This document shows positions 37,485 through 48,203 of a stretch of 64,000 nt of DNA, one piece after another. The translations under genes were made by a program, and so were the position numbers. Location of the stretch: assembly GCF_006438955.1 (NCBI RefSeq), contig NZ_RCZK01000008.1, positions 53,493 through 117,492 on the forward strand. The letters run 5' to 3'. The notes under the pieces are model-generated. The model was not told the DNA's origin, searched no databases, and worked only from the letters and a program-made list of their open reading frames with translations. The stretch comes from Sphingomonas oligophenolica (GTDB lineage: Bacteria; Pseudomonadota; Alphaproteobacteria; Sphingomonadales; Sphingomonadaceae). Position 1 is the first letter of the stretch; each line of letters begins with the position of its first letter.

Positions 37485-40184
37485 ATGACCACGCGTATGC
37501 TGATCGACGCACGCCACCGGGAAGAAACCCGTGTCGCCGTCGTCCAGGGAAATCGAATCGAGGAATTTGATTTCGAAAGTGCCGAGCGCAAACAGCTCAA
37601 AGGGAATATCTATCTAGCCAAGGTCACGCGGGTCGAACCGTCGCTCCAGGCGGCGTTCATCGATTACGGCGGCAATCGCCACGGCTTCCTCGCGTTCAGC
37701 GAGATCCACCCCGATTACTATCAGATCCCCAAGGAAGATCGCGACGCGCTGCTCGCCGAAGAGGCCGAACACGCCGCCGAGGAAGCCGCGCTACGCGCCG
37801 ATTTCGACGATGACGACGATGCCGATGACGGTGTCGAGGTGGTCGAGCGCGGCGAGGACGAGGGCACCTCGTCCGGCCCCGACGAGGATCACGCCGATCT
37901 TGACGACGAAGATGGCGAGGCCGCGCCCGCACGGTCACGCGGTGCCAAGGACGACCAGGTCGAAGCGCTCCGCCAGCGCCGCCTGAACCTGCGCCGCCGC
38001 TACAAGATCCAGGACGTGATCCACCGTCGCCAGGTGCTATTGGTCCAGGTCGTCAAGGAAGAACGCGGCAACAAGGGTGCCGCGCTGACGACATACCTGT
38101 CGCTCGCGGGCCGCTATTGCGTGCTGATGCCCAACACCTCGCACGGCGGCGGGATCTCGCGCAAGATCAGCAATGCGGGTGATCGCAAGCGGCTGAAATC
38201 GATCATGGCGGACATGAAGCTGCCCCCGTCGATGGGCTGCATCGTGCGGACCGCGGGGCTCCAACGCACCAAGGTCGAGATCAAGCGCGATTTCGATTAT
38301 CTCGCCCGGCTGTGGGACGGGATCCGCGAAACGACGCTGAAATCCGCCGCGCCCGCGGTCGTCTATGGCGACAGCGACCTGATCAAGCGCGCGATCCGCG
38401 ACATCTACAACAAGGATATCGAGGAGGTCATCGTCGAGGGCGACGAGGGCTATCGCCAGGCCAAGGACTTCATGAAGCTCCTGATGCCGAGCCACGCCCG
38501 CCGCGTGAAGCAATATGCCGACGCGATCCCGCTCTATCAGCGCGCGCATGTCGAGGAACAGCTCGCCGCGATGTACCACCCCGTGGTCCAGCTCAAATCG
38601 GGCGGCTATCTGGTCATCAACCCGACCGAGGCGCTCGTCTCGATCGACATCAACTCGGGTCGCTCGACCCGCGAACATTCGATCGAACAGACCGCGACCC
38701 AGACCAATCTGGAAGCCGCCAAGGAAATCGCGCGCCAGCTCCGGCTGCGCGACATGGCGGGCCTGGTCGTCATCGACTTCATCGACATGGACAACGGGTC
38801 CAACGTGCGAAAAGTCGAAAAGGCTATGAAGGAAGCGCTCAAGGACGATCGCGCGCGCATCCAGGTCGGGCGCATCTCGTCGTTCGGCCTCATGGAAATG
38901 AGCCGCCAGCGGTTGCGCACCGGCGTGCTCGAAGCCTCGACCCGCGCCTGCCCCCATTGCGAAGGCACCGGGCTCGTCCGCACCGCCTCGTCGGCGGGGC
39001 TCAGCGCGCTGCGCCTGATCGAGGATGAGGCCGCCCGGGGTCGCGGCTCGGTCCTGACGCTCCGCGCCAGCCAGGAAGCCGCCTTCTACGTCCTAAACAA
39101 GAAGCGCGCCGACATCGCCGAGATCGAGGATCGCTACGGCGTCCACGTCGACATCCTCGCCGACCGCGAGGAAGAGGGCGCGCGGATGTCGGTCGATGCG
39201 TCGGGGCCACCGCCTGCGCATGCGCCCAAGTTCGAGGCGCTCGTCGAGGAAGACGAGGACGACGACATCCCCGAGGATATCGAGGATGAGGTCGAGGAGG
39301 AAGACGCACCCGAGGCCGACGCGCCGCGTCGCGAACGCCAGCGCGACGATCGCGCCGAAGCGGATGGCGAAGGCGGCCGCGGCAAGCGCCGCCGCCGTCG
39401 GCGTGGCCGCGGTCGCAATCCTCGCGAAGAGGGCGAGACGCAGCACAATGGCGACGCCCCTGCGGACGACGCCGACACCGATGCCGCCGAGGAATCGGCC
39501 GACAGCGAACGCACTGGCACCGATCGCACCGAAGCCGATCGCACCGAGGATGCAACGGCGGATCAGGCGAACGGCGATGGTCGTCGTCGTCGCGGTCGTC
39601 GCGGTCGCCGCGGCGGACGCCGCGATGGCGCCGAGCGCACGGCGGATGCCAGCGGGGAAACCGCCGCGGTCGACGCGCCGGTGGCCGAGGGCGATTCTGC
39701 CCCGGTGACCACCGGGCTCGACATCGCCGTCGCGCAGGACGACGAACCCAAGCCCAAGACCCGGCGTCGCCCTAGCGCGCGCGCCAAGACCAAGGACTTG
39801 GGGACCGACACGGCCCCCACCGGTGCGGCGCCCGATGCCGCCAGCGACCCCAGCGCCGAAGTCGTCGCCGAACCCCCGGCCAAGCCCAAGCGCACCCGCA
39901 AGAAGGCCGCGGCGACCACGACCGACGCGCCCGAAGCGGCGGTCGCGCCCGAGGCGGACGCCGCACCCAAGCCGCGCCGTCGGTCGCGCAAGCCAGCCGC
40001 CGATGCGGTAGACGCGATCGCGGCACAGCCCACCGCCCCCGCGGCGGTGCCCGACCGGACCGAAGCGATGGAGGTCGGCCAGGACGGCACGCTCGCCCCC
40101 GATGAGTCCGGCGATGCCGATGGCGACACCGCCGACACCGTGCCGCGTCGTGGCGGCTGGTGGCAGCGCACCTTCGGCGCCTAG
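37485..40184 (+). CDS. rne: Ribonuclease E
   Basis: 899 residues. The catalytic half has an S1 domain (KGNIYLAKVTRVEPSLQAAFIDYG) interrupted by a ~90-residue acidic insert (about 95-165, poly-Asp/Glu), typical of alphaproteobacteria. DNase I-like catalytic aspartates lie in VSIDINSGRS and VVIDFIDMD, and the zinc-link is CPHCEGTG. The C-terminal half is disordered with acidic and Arg-rich blocks ([13 protein letters not shown]). It ends GGWWQRTFGA; a similar GWW tail in Caulobacter RNase E binds PNPase. It makes 5'-end-dependent cuts in mRNA and rRNA precursors. Confidence 0.95.
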   Translation: MTTRMLIDARHREETRVAVVQGNRIEEFDFESAERKQLKGNIYLAKVTRVEPSLQAAFIDYGGNRHGFLAFSEIHPDYYQIPKEDRDALLAEEAEHAAEEAALRADFDDDDDADDGVEVVERGEDEGTSSGPDEDHADLDDEDGEAAPARSRGAKDDQVEALRQRRLNLRRRYKIQDVIHRRQVLLVQVVKEERGNKGAALTTYLSLAGRYCVLMPNTSHGGGISRKISNAGDRKRLKSIMADMKLPPSMGCIVRTAGLQRTKVEIKRDFDYLARLWDGIRETTLKSAAPAVVYGDSDLIKRAIRDIYNKDIEEVIVEGDEGYRQAKDFMKLLMPSHARRVKQYADAIPLYQRAHVEEQLAAMYHPVVQLKSGGYLVINPTEALVSIDINSGRSTREHSIEQTATQTNLEAAKEIARQLRLRDMAGLVVIDFIDMDNGSNVRKVEKAMKEALKDDRARIQVGRISSFGLMEMSRQRLRTGVLEASTRACPHCEGTGLVRTASSAGLSALRLIEDEAARGRGSVLTLRASQEAAFYVLNKKRADIAEIEDRYGVHVDILADREEEGARMSVDASGPPPAHAPKFEALVEEDEDDDIPEDIEDEVEEEDAPEADAPRRERQRDDRAEADGEGGRGKRRRRRRGRGRNPREEGETQHNGDAPADDADTDAAEESADSERTGTDRTEADRTEDATADQANGDGRRRRGRRGRRGGRRDGAERTADASGETAAVDAPVAEGDSAPVTTGLDIAVAQDDEPKPKTRRRPSARAKTKDLGTDTAPTGAAPDAASDPSAEVVAEPPAKPKRTRKKAAATTTDAPEAAVAPEADAAPKPRRRSRKPAADAVDAIAAQPTAPAAVPDRTEAMEVGQDGTLAPDESGDADGDTADTVPRRGGWWQRTFGA

Positions 40185-40195
40185 GAACCCGGATC

Positions 40196-40234
40196 GCCCT
40201 CACCCTTCCCACCGATGATGGGAAGGGTGAGGGC
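40196..40234. terminator. Strong hairpin after rne
   Basis: Two perfect 16-base arms (GCCCTCACCCTTCCCA and its inverse) enclose a seven-base loop, 12 bases past the rne stop. No T-run follows, so it may be a factor-dependent terminator, an mRNA-stabilising structure or a solitary repeat unit. Confidence 0.6.
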
Positions 40235-40300
40235 GCTTCACCCCGCGTTCACCCGCTTCCCGGCATTGCGCGCGCTCCGCAACTGCTCGATAACCACCCG

Positions 40301-41656
40301 ATGAAGCGTTTCCTCGTCATCGCGACCGCCACGATCCTGCTGTCGGCGCAACCCGCCGCCGCGCAGTCGATCCTGCGCGATGCCGAAACCGAATCGCTGT
40401 TCCGTGACATGGCCGCGCCGCTGATCACCGCGGCGGGGCTGTCGCCGCGCTCGGTCGACATCGTCCTCGTCAACGACGATTCGATCAACGCCTTCGTGAT
40501 CGACGGCCAGACGGTCTACATCAACGCGGGGCTGCTCCAGGCCGCCGACAACGCCAATGAGGTTCAGGGGGTGATCGCGCACGAACTCGGTCACATCGCC
40601 GACGGCCATGTCGTCCTCGGCGATGCTGGGCTGAAGCCCGCGATGGGGATCACGCTCCTGTCGCTCGTGCTCGGCATCGCCGCGATGGCGGCAGGCAGCG
40701 CCGAAGCGGGCGCGGGGATCATGGCAGCGGGGCAGCAGGCGGGGCTCGGCAAGTATCTCGCCTTCTCGCGCACGGTCGAATCGAGCGCCGACGCCGCCGC
40801 GGTCCGCTACCTGACCAGCGCGGGGATCACCGGCAAGGGCATGTTGACCTTCTTCAAAAAGCTGCAGCAGCAGGAATATCGCTACGGCGTCGAGAATATC
40901 GATCCGTTCATGCAGACCCACCCGTTGTCGGGCGAACGGATCGCGCACATGTCCGCCGATCTCGAAGCATCGTCGGCGTGGAACAAGCCCCGCGACCCGC
41001 GGCTCGATGAACGCCTCCGCCGCGTGAAGGCGAAGCTGGAGGGCTATTCGATGGACCCCGCCCGCACCTTGCGCGACTTCCCCGAAACCGACACGTCGAT
41101 CCAGGCGCACTATGCGCGCGCCTATGCCTATCACAAGGCGGGATACCCGCAGCAGGCGGATGCCGAAGCCGCCGCGCTGATCAAGGCGGACCCAAACGAC
41201 CCCTATTTCCAGGAGATCCAAGGGCAGATTCTGCTTGAGGCGGGCAAACCGAAGGAAGCGCTCGCCCCGTTGCGCGCGGCGACCCAGGGATCGGGCAACA
41301 ACCCGCTGATCGCGACCACCTTCGGCCACGCGCTGATCGCGACCGAGGACAAGGCGAACTATCCCGAGGCGATCAAGGTGCTCCGCGTCGCGGTGGGGCG
41401 CGACGACGACAACCCCTTCGCCTGGTACCAGCTCGGTACCGCGTACGAACTGACCGGCGACGCCCCCCGCGCCGCGCTCGCCACCGCCGAACGCGCCAGC
41501 ATGACCGGCGATCAGCGTACCGCGATGCAGAGCGCGCGCTATGCGCTGGCGAACATCCCCGCCAACACCAGCGACTGGATCCGCGCGCAGGACATCGCGA
41601 TGGCCGCGCAAAACGAGATGGACGACAACCCCAAGAAATATAAGCGCAAGAAATGA
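40301..41656 (+). CDS. Secreted M48-family metalloprotease with TPR tail (BepA-like)
   Basis: 451 residues. A signal peptide ends QPAAAQS. The zinc site HELGH is at 94-98 (VIAHELGHIADGH), followed by FSRTVESSADAAAVRYL, with the third ligand Glu. The C-terminal part consists of TPR-like helical repeats (HYARAYAYHKAGYPQQADAEA). E. coli BepA, with the same layout, handles outer-membrane assembly; the same role is inferred. It is coupled to the DsbA gene through an ATGA overlap. Confidence 0.93.
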   Translation: MKRFLVIATATILLSAQPAAAQSILRDAETESLFRDMAAPLITAAGLSPRSVDIVLVNDDSINAFVIDGQTVYINAGLLQAADNANEVQGVIAHELGHIADGHVVLGDAGLKPAMGITLLSLVLGIAAMAAGSAEAGAGIMAAGQQAGLGKYLAFSRTVESSADAAAVRYLTSAGITGKGMLTFFKKLQQQEYRYGVENIDPFMQTHPLSGERIAHMSADLEASSAWNKPRDPRLDERLRRVKAKLEGYSMDPARTLRDFPETDTSIQAHYARAYAYHKAGYPQQADAEAAALIKADPNDPYFQEIQGQILLEAGKPKEALAPLRAATQGSGNNPLIATTFGHALIATEDKANYPEAIKVLRVAVGRDDDNPFAWYQLGTAYELTGDAPRAALATAERASMTGDQRTAMQSARYALANIPANTSDWIRAQDIAMAAQNEMDDNPKKYKRKK

Positions 41657-42366
41657 ACCGCTGGATCCTGCCCGCCATCGCGCTCGCCGGGGCGGCGATC
41701 GGCGCCGCCGCGATGGTCGGCTATGATCGCGTCGCCGCGCCCGACGGCGCCAGCCGCACCCAGATCGAGGGCGTCGTCCACGATTATGTCCTGGCGCATC
41801 CCGAGATCATCCCCGAGGCGATGCGCCGCCTGCAGGATCGTGAGAACGGCTCGATCGTCGCGGCCAACCGCACGGCGATCACCGAACCGTTCGGCAGCGC
41901 CTGGGCGGGGAATCCCAAGGGCGACGTCACCGTGGTCGAATATTTCGATTATAATTGCGGCTATTGCCGCGCCTCGCTGCCCGTCGTCGCGCAGTTGCTG
42001 AAGGACGATCCGAACGTCCGCCTGGTGTATCGCGATTTTCCGATCCTCGCGCCCTCTAGCCGCGACGCGGCGCAGGCCAGCCTCGCCGCCGCGCAGCAGG
42101 GCAAGTATCGTGCGTTCCACGACGCGCTCTACGCTGCCGGGCCGGTCAGCACCGCGACGATCGCCGCCACCGCTGCCATGACCGGAGTCGACATCGGCGA
42201 TGTCGACAGCACCGCGATCGACGCCGAACTCGCTAAGAATATGGACACCGCAAGGAAGCTCGGCCTCACCGGCACCCCGAGTTGGGTGATCGGCGACCGC
42301 GTCCTGTCGGGCGCGATGCCGATCGACGAACTCAACCGCGCGATCGCCGCCGCGCGCGAAGGATAA
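41653..42366 (+). CDS. DsbA-family periplasmic thiol oxidoreductase
   Basis: 237 residues. An N-terminal hydrophobic segment acts as signal or anchor. The thioredoxin fold carries active site CGYC at 102-105 ([14 protein letters not shown]) and the cis-Pro loop GTPSWV. It oxidises or isomerises disulfides in periplasmic proteins (ScsC/BdbD type rather than classical DsbA). Coupled to the M48 protease. Confidence 0.92.
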   Translation: MNRWILPAIALAGAAIGAAAMVGYDRVAAPDGASRTQIEGVVHDYVLAHPEIIPEAMRRLQDRENGSIVAANRTAITEPFGSAWAGNPKGDVTVVEYFDYNCGYCRASLPVVAQLLKDDPNVRLVYRDFPILAPSSRDAAQASLAAAQQGKYRAFHDALYAAGPVSTATIAATAAMTGVDIGDVDSTAIDAELAKNMDTARKLGLTGTPSWVIGDRVLSGAMPIDELNRAIAAAREG

Positions 42367-42431
42367 GCCCGTCCGCCACCCCTTCCATTGCTGACCGTCC
42401 AACCCCACTTGCGCGTCTTGCAGGGGGCATC

Positions 42432-43367
42432 ATGACCGAACCGATCCTCACCGTCGCAGGCGTGTCGAAGACCTATGACAGCGGCACGGTCGCGCTTCAG
42501 CCGACCGATCTCGCGATCAACCGCGGCGAAATCTTTGCGCTGCTCGGCCCCAACGGCGCGGGCAAGACGACGCTGATCAACATCATCTGCGGGATCGTCA
42601 CGCCGTCGAGCGGCACGATCACCGTCGACGGCCACGACGCGATTCGCGAGATGCGCCAGGCGCGCCGCCGGATCGGGCTGGTGCCGCAGGAACTCCACGT
42701 CGACATGTTCGAAACCGTGCTCGCCACCGTCACCTTCAGCCGCCGCCTGTTCGGGCGATCGGGGCATAGCGACTATATCGAACAAGTGCTGCGCGACCTG
42801 TCGCTCTGGGACAAGCGCAAGGCCAAGATCATGGAACTGTCGGGCGGCATGAAGCGCCGCGTCCTGATCGCCAAGGCGCTCGCGCACGAGCCCGAAATCC
42901 TGTTCCTCGACGAACCCACCGCGGGGGTCGACGTCGCATTGCGTCGCGACATGTGGAAACTCGTCCACAAGCTGCGCGCGGGCGGCACGACGATCATCCT
43001 GACCACGCATTATATCGAGGAAGCCGAGGAAATGGCCGACCGCGTCGGGGTGATCAACCAGGGCAAGCTGCTGCTCGTCGACGACAAGGACGCGCTGATG
43101 CAGAAACTCGGCAAGCGCGAAATGGACATCACGCTTTCCGAACCGATGGCCGATATCCCCGCGGCGCTGTCCGAATGGGACGTGTCGCTCGCGGAGGACG
43201 GCCGCCGCCTGCGCTACGTCTTCGACGCGACCGCGGAGCGCACCGGCATCCCCTCGCTGCTCCGCAAGCTCGCCGATCTCGGCATCGGGTTCAAGGATCT
43301 CGAAACCAGCAAATCGAGCCTCGAGGACATCTTCGTCGATCTCGTCGCCGACAAGGTGGCGGCGTGA
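42432..43367 (+). CDS. ABC transporter ATP-binding protein
   Basis: 311 residues. Walker [10 protein letters not shown] (39-47), signature LSGGMKRR, Walker [13 protein letters not shown] and the H-loop LTTHYIEE. The extra C-terminal domain (about 220-311) is of the DrrA/CcmA-type drug or polysaccharide exporters. GGGGG precedes the ATG at 42432. With the downstream permease it forms an ABC-2 exporter; substrate unknown. Confidence 0.94.
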   Translation: MTEPILTVAGVSKTYDSGTVALQPTDLAINRGEIFALLGPNGAGKTTLINIICGIVTPSSGTITVDGHDAIREMRQARRRIGLVPQELHVDMFETVLATVTFSRRLFGRSGHSDYIEQVLRDLSLWDKRKAKIMELSGGMKRRVLIAKALAHEPEILFLDEPTAGVDVALRRDMWKLVHKLRAGGTTIILTTHYIEEAEEMADRVGVINQGKLLLVDDKDALMQKLGKREMDITLSEPMADIPAALSEWDVSLAEDGRRLRYVFDATAERTGIPSLLRKLADLGIGFKDLETSKSSLEDIFVDLVADKVAA

Positions 43368-43390
43368 TGCAGCGCTTCTCGGTACACCCC

Positions 43391-43425
43391 CTCGCAAAAC
43401 ACCAATTCCGTGTAAATGTCGTCAA
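43391..43425 (-). repeat. Dispersed short repeat (copy 1), between ABC genes
   Basis: On the minus strand it reads TTGACGACATTTACACGGAA then ...TTTTGCG. A second copy is at 61957-61991 (plus strand). It lies in the 79-base gap between the ATPase and permease genes. Confidence 0.6.
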
Positions 43426-43446
43426 CTTCGCATCGGTCACCGCGTC

Positions 43447-44208
43447 ATGAACACCCATGGAATCTGGGCGATCTATCGCTTCGAAATGGCGCGCGCGCTG
43501 CGCACCTTGTGGCAGAGCCTCGTCACTCCCGTCCTGACGACGAGCCTCTATTTCATCGTCTTCGGCGGCGCGATCGGCAGCCGGATGCAGAATGTCGGCG
43601 GGGTCGACTACGGCAGCTTCATCGTGCCCGGCCTGATCATGCTCTCGCTCCTGACCCAAAGCATCAGCAACGCCGCGATCGGCATTTATTTTCCCAAATT
43701 CACTGGCACGATCTACGAGCTGCTGTCCGCACCGATCAGCGCGATGGAGATGGTGCTCGGCTATGTCGGCGCGGCGACGACCAAATCGGTGCTGCTGGGG
43801 CTCATCATCCTTGCCACCGCCGCGTTCTTCGTGCCGCTCAGGATCGAACATCCCGGCGCGATGATCGCGTTCCTGCTCCTCACCGCGATCGCGTTCAGCC
43901 TGTTCGGCTTCATCATCGGGGTCTGGGCGGGTAATTTCGAACAATTGAACTTCGTGCCTGCGCTGTTGATCACGCCGCTCACCTTCCTAGGCGGCGCGTT
44001 CTATTCGATCGACATGCTGCCCCAGCCGTGGCGGACGGTCAGCTTGTTTAACCCGGTCGTCTATCTGGTCAGCGGGTTCCGCTGGAGCTTCTTCGGCAAG
44101 GGCGACGTCGCGATCGGCGTCAGCCTCGGCGTCACCGCGGGCTTTCTCGCGCTGTGCCTGGTCATCATCGCGTGGATCTTCAAAACCGGGTGGCGGCTGA
44201 AGAACTGA
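43447..44208 (+). CDS. ABC-2 type transporter permease
   Basis: 253 residues, six membrane spans. [15 protein letters not shown] and [18 protein letters not shown] with [14 protein letters not shown] are conserved ABC-2 permease motifs. Partner of the upstream ATPase. Its end overlaps the convergent CPBP gene by 29 bases (44180-44208). Confidence 0.93.
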   Translation: MNTHGIWAIYRFEMARALRTLWQSLVTPVLTTSLYFIVFGGAIGSRMQNVGGVDYGSFIVPGLIMLSLLTQSISNAAIGIYFPKFTGTIYELLSAPISAMEMVLGYVGAATTKSVLLGLIILATAAFFVPLRIEHPGAMIAFLLLTAIAFSLFGFIIGVWAGNFEQLNFVPALLITPLTFLGGAFYSIDMLPQPWRTVSLFNPVVYLVSGFRWSFFGKGDVAIGVSLGVTAGFLALCLVIIAWIFKTGWRLKN

Positions 44209-44944
44209 CGCCGCCCGCCCCCGCCATGATCGGGCGAAGCACCAGCCCGTTGAGGTCGATCACGACATGGACCAGCATCGCCACCCACAGCGCGCCGGTC
44301 ATCAGATAGAGCACCGACAACAGCAGGCCGACGAACGCGGTCGCTGTGACGCCCTGCCACCCCTGATAGCGATGCGCGCCCGCGAACAACGCGATCGCCA
44401 CCGCGAACCCCACCAGCGGCTCCCCCGTCACCAGCGTCACCAGCAATGGCACGAGCAGCCGAAAGAATATCTCCTCGGCCGTCCCCGCGACGATCGCCAT
44501 CGCCGCTCCCCAGACCAGTTCGCCACGGTGCCGCGGCATCACCCGCGTGATGTCGCCGAACATCCACGGCTTGCGTCCGCGCCGCAGCCGATCGACCAGC
44601 CCCCCGATCGCGCCGCCGCCGAACAGCGCGAGTATCATCCAGCCGACCGGAAAGTCGCGCCCATCGCCAATCCAAGCAAACACGATCGCACGGGCTGGTG
44701 CGAGATCTGGCGGCAGCGTCCAGATCGCCCCCGCGTGTCCAGCCAGCACGAGCCCGGCGACGCCCACCAGCCCGAACAACACCAGCGCCCGAACGCACCA
44801 CAGCGCGAAGAACCGTACCCGCGTGCCCGCACACAACCACCGCGCGACGACCGGCCACGACTGAAAATCGCCGCGCAGAAAGGCCCAATAGCTCGCCAGT
44901 GCCCCGGCCAGCAGGACCAACGGCAGGACGACGCCGGGGATCAC
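44180..44944 (-). CDS. CPBP-family intramembrane metalloprotease (CAAX protease-like)
   Basis: 254 residues, several membrane spans. The characteristic EEIFFR with following His residues (AHRYQGW and VHVVIDL) forms the putative metalloprotease site. Roles of bacterial CPBP proteins include signal-peptide or bacteriocin self-immunity; unknown here. It starts at the last bases of glpX (ATGA overlap). Confidence 0.88.
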   Translation of the reverse strand: MIPGVVLPLVLLAGALASYWAFLRGDFQSWPVVARWLCAGTRVRFFALWCVRALVLFGLVGVAGLVLAGHAGAIWTLPPDLAPARAIVFAWIGDGRDFPVGWMILALFGGGAIGGLVDRLRRGRKPWMFGDITRVMPRHRGELVWGAAMAIVAGTAEEIFFRLLVPLLVTLVTGEPLVGFAVAIALFAGAHRYQGWQGVTATAFVGLLLSVLYLMTGALWVAMLVHVVIDLNGLVLRPIMAGAGGVSSSAATRF

Positions 44945-45930
44945 CCCAACCGGTGCTCGCCCTTGACCCAGCGTACCGTGCCCGACGACGAGCGCATCAC
45001 CACGCTTTCGGTGGTCATGATCCCGCCGCGCTTGCGCTTCACCCCGTCGAGCAGCGAGCCGTCGGTGACCCCGGTCGCGGCGAAGATGCAGTCGCCCTTC
45101 GCGAGTTCGCTGAGGTCATATTGCTTGTCGAGGTCGGTCACCCCCCATTTGGCGGCGCGCGCGCGCTCGTCGTCGTTGCGGAACAGCAGCCGCCCCTTGA
45201 ACTGCCCGCCGACACAGCGCAGCGCGGCTGCCGCGAGCACGCCCTCGGGCGCGCCGCCCGACCCCATATAGACGTCGACCGTGGTGTCGGGATCGGAGGT
45301 CGCGATAACGCCCGCGACATCGCCGTCGCCGATCAGCATCACTCCGCACCCGAGCCCGCGCAGCTCGGCGATCAGCGCCTCGTGCCGCGGGCGATCCAGC
45401 ACGCACACGATCAGTTCACCCGGTTTCACGCCCTTGGCCGCGGCGACCGCGGTGATGTTCTCGGTCACCGACTTGTCGAGATCGATGACGCCTGCGGGAT
45501 AGCCCGGCCCGACCGCGATTTTGTCCATATAGACGTCGGGCGCGTTGAGCAGGCAGCCCTTCTCCGCGATCGCCAGCACCGCCAGGCTGTTCGGCCCCGC
45601 CTTGGCGGTGATCGTCGTGCCCTCGAGCGGGTCGAGCGCGATGTCGATCGCGGGGCCGTTGCCGGTGCCGACCTTCTCGCCGATGAACAGCATCGGGGCC
45701 TCGTCGCGCTCGCCCTCGCCGATCACGACGGTGCCATCCATATCGAGCGTGTTGAGCGCGGCGCGCATCGCCTCGACCGCGGCGGCGTCGGCGGCCTTCT
45801 CGTCACCGCGCCCGACAAGCGCCGACGCCGCGATCGCCGCCGCCTCGGTGACGCGCACCATTTCGAGGACGAGAACACGGTCGAGCACCTTGCTCGGAGT
45901 CGGGGTCGTCGATGGGGTGGCGGGCGTCAT
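44941..45930 (-). CDS. glpX: Class II fructose-1,6-bisphosphatase
   Basis: 329 residues. DMDGTVVIGEGERDEAPML and DPLEGTTI are the metal and substrate motifs of the GlpX family; GVTDGSLLDGVK is near the end. It dephosphorylates fructose-1,6-bisphosphate in gluconeogenesis. GGAGAG precedes ATG 45930; a frame extension to 46041 overlaps dapD and was rejected. Same-strand order: HAD, dapD, glpX, CPBP. Confidence 0.95.
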   Translation of the reverse strand: MTPATPSTTPTPSKVLDRVLVLEMVRVTEAAAIAASALVGRGDEKAADAAAVEAMRAALNTLDMDGTVVIGEGERDEAPMLFIGEKVGTGNGPAIDIALDPLEGTTITAKAGPNSLAVLAIAEKGCLLNAPDVYMDKIAVGPGYPAGVIDLDKSVTENITAVAAAKGVKPGELIVCVLDRPRHEALIAELRGLGCGVMLIGDGDVAGVIATSDPDTTVDVYMGSGGAPEGVLAAAALRCVGGQFKGRLLFRNDDERARAAKWGVTDLDKQYDLSELAKGDCIFAATGVTDGSLLDGVKRKRGGIMTTESVVMRSSSGTVRWVKGEHRLG

Positions 45931-45991
45931 ACATACTCTCCGAATGGCTTTGTCGCCGCGATAGGTGGCGCGGGTGACGCTGTCGAGACGA

Positions 45992-46819
45992 TCAGTCGCG
46001 CAGCAGTTCGTTGACGCTCGTCTTGGAGCGCGTCTGCGCATCGACGCGCTTGACGATCACCGCGCAATACAGCGCGGGCTTGCCGTCGCCGCCACCGATG
46101 CTGCCCGGCACGACCACCGCATAGGGCGGCACCTCGCCGCGGACCGTCTCGCCGGTCGCGCGATCGATGATCTTGGTCGACGCGCCCAGATACACCCCCA
46201 TCGACAGCACCGCGCCCTCGCGCACGATCACGCCCTCGGCGACCTCGGACCGCGCGCCGATGAACGCGCCGTCCTCGATCACCACCGGCCCCGCCTGGAG
46301 CGGTTCGAGCACCCCGCCGATCCCCGCGCCGCCCGAGATGTGGACGTTCTTGCCGATCTGCGCGCAGCTGCCGACGGTCGCCCAGGTGTCGACCATCGTC
46401 CCCTCGCCGACATGCGCGCCGATGTTGACGAAGCTCGGCATCAGGATCGCGTTCCGGCCGATGAACGATCCGTGCCGCGCGACCGCGCCCGGCACGACGC
46501 GAAACCCGGCGCCGCGAAATTCCGCATCGCCCCACCCGGCGAATTTCGACGGCACCTTGTCGAACGCGGGCGCGCCCGCGGCGCCGCCGTCGACGAGCGC
46601 ATTGTCGTTGAGCCGGAACGACAGCAGCACCGCCTTCTTAAGCCACTGATTCACTCGCCAGCCGCCAGCGCCGTCTGGCTCCGCCACGCGTGCGGCCCCC
46701 GTATCGAGCAGCGCCAGCGCCGCATCGACCGCGTCGCGCACCGCGCCCTGCGTGTCGAGCCCGATCGCCGCGCGATCCTCCCACGCGGCATCGATCGTGC
46801 GGCTGAGGTGGTCGGTCAT
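45992..46819 (-). CDS. dapD: 2,3,4,5-tetrahydropyridine-2,6-dicarboxylate N-succinyltransferase
   Basis: 275 residues. The left-handed beta-helix core (hexapeptide repeats; [34 protein letters not shown]) matches DapD. It succinylates tetrahydrodipicolinate in the lysine/meso-DAP pathway that feeds peptidoglycan. The ATG overlaps the HAD gene stop (ATGA). Second DAP gene in this window, with dapB at 48862-49590. Confidence 0.96.
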   Translation of the reverse strand: MTDHLSRTIDAAWEDRAAIGLDTQGAVRDAVDAALALLDTGAARVAEPDGAGGWRVNQWLKKAVLLSFRLNDNALVDGGAAGAPAFDKVPSKFAGWGDAEFRGAGFRVVPGAVARHGSFIGRNAILMPSFVNIGAHVGEGTMVDTWATVGSCAQIGKNVHISGGAGIGGVLEPLQAGPVVIEDGAFIGARSEVAEGVIVREGAVLSMGVYLGASTKIIDRATGETVRGEVPPYAVVVPGSIGGGDGKPALYCAVIVKRVDAQTRSKTSVNELLRD

Positions 46820-47496
46820 GAAGCCTCCAATATATCGTGCAGCCACGACGTCAGATCGTGGACGGTGAAATCGATGAAATCGCGGTCGGCACCCGGCCCC
46901 TGTTCGGATCCCCCCTGTTCGGAACCATTGTCGACCCACAAGGTCGTCATCCCGATCGCCTTGGCGGGCGCCAGGTTGCGCGCCATATCCTCGGCGAACA
47001 GGCTGACCGCCGGATCGAGGTCGAACGCCGCACAGAGCCCAGCATAGGCCGACGGATCGGGCTTCGGCACCAGCCCCATCGCGTGAATGTCGTGGATACC
47101 CTCGAAACTGTCGCCCAGCCCGAGTCGGTCGAGCACTTTCAGCGCATAGGGGGTGTCGCCGTTGGTGAAGACCAGCTTGCGCCCCGGCAGCCGCGCGATC
47201 GCGGCGACCAGCGGTGCGTCATGGTCGAGCACGTCCATCTCGATGTCGTGAACCTCGGCGAGGAAATCGTGCGGATCGACGCCGTGATCCGCCATCAGCC
47301 CGGTCAACGTGGTGCCGTAGCGATGGAAATAGCCCTTCTGAACGCGAAACGCCTCGTCCCTTTCTATCCCCAGCGTCCGCCCGACATAGGCAGTCATCCT
47401 GGCCTCGATCCGCGCAAACAGGTCGGTTCCCGCCGGATACAGCGTGTTGTCGAGATCGAAGATCCAATTGCGGATATGGCCAAGGCGCGCAAACAT
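46816..47496 (-). CDS. HAD-family pyrimidine 5'-nucleotidase
   Basis: 226 residues. Motif [10 protein letters not shown] (nucleophile D14, acid D16), motif II FTNGD and motif [13 protein letters not shown] are of the HAD phosphatase type, SDT1/pyrimidine 5'-nucleotidase subgroup. A small internal duplication [10 protein letters not shown] occurs near residue 195 (tandem DNA repeat around 46901-46930). Substrate inferred from subgroup. First gene of the HAD-dapD-glpX-CPBP series. Confidence 0.85.
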   Translation of the reverse strand: MFARLGHIRNWIFDLDNTLYPAGTDLFARIEARMTAYVGRTLGIERDEAFRVQKGYFHRYGTTLTGLMADHGVDPHDFLAEVHDIEMDVLDHDAPLVAAIARLPGRKLVFTNGDTPYALKVLDRLGLGDSFEGIHDIHAMGLVPKPDPSAYAGLCAAFDLDPAVSLFAEDMARNLAPAKAIGMTTLWVDNGSEQGGSEQGPGADRDFIDFTVHDLTSWLHDILEAS

Positions 47497-47506
47497 GGCG
47501 GAGGCT

Positions 47507-47825
47507 CTAGGTCACCGACTCGTTATCTCGCAACCAGATACGGATTGAGGCGAGTTTGCCAAAGGCCAGAAGGCTGTTTTCGTTGCCTTTACTGTGACGG
47601 ATGGCGGCGGCTAGGAAGTGATTGGTTGTTTTGTAGCGTTCGTCGACGTTGCGATGAAAATCGAGGACGCTGCCGAACGCCGAGATATTCTTGCGTTTCG
47701 GCGTAGGTTTGACGCGGGCTCAGACACCCCCGCGGGGCCGGCTTGGCGTGCATCGCGTCACTGTCATCGGCACGATCGACGAGGAGAGCGCCACCGTCGC
47801 CCAACCCGCCCACCATATCGTCGAC
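47507..47825 (-). pseudogene. Decayed IS5-family transposase remnant
   Basis: The minus strand encodes GLGDGGALLVDRADDSDAMH in one frame, which resembles the IS5 'LL-DKAYDSDAIR' DDE region. After a frameshift near 47712 it continues in another frame with YKTTNHFLAAA, and ends LASIRIWLRDNESVT and a stop (47507), like the C-terminus of IS5-type transposases. The N-terminal half is missing and no terminal repeats were found. Confidence 0.6.
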
Positions 47826-47889
47826 CGAGCGGTACTCGATCGGCAGCTTGATACTGGCGATCGTCGCGTGCCCCCGGCCATCGTCGCGA

Positions 47890-48026
47890 AATTTTACCCG
47901 CTCCCGATCAGCAAGATGCAAGGGAACGCGCCCAGGGTTCGCCGCGAATACCTCCAACTAGTGATCCACCGCGTGGAAGTTGGCGACCGCTATGTCCGGA
48001 TTTCTGGCCAAAACGCGATGCTCTAA
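47890..48026 (+). pseudogene. C-terminal fragment of a serine site-specific recombinase
   Basis: The plus frame ends RREYLQLVIHRVEVGDRYVR followed by ISG and a stop, resembling the C-termini of large serine recombinases (coiled 'R-EYLR-LI--IEV-D--IRI-G'). No catalytic N-terminal part precedes it; upstream sequence is the antisense of the IS5 remnant. Leftover of an integrative element next to the tRNA gene. Confidence 0.5.
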
Positions 48027-48083
48027 CGAGCCGTTGCAGCATCACAGACGCCCGGAGCATGGGTACCCACAGCTGAACGGGAT

Positions 48084-48160
<77 letters not shown>

Positions 48161-48203
48161 CTGGGCGAGGCGCTTAGCAAAGCGGCACCCGGCGCGCCAG
48201 CGG

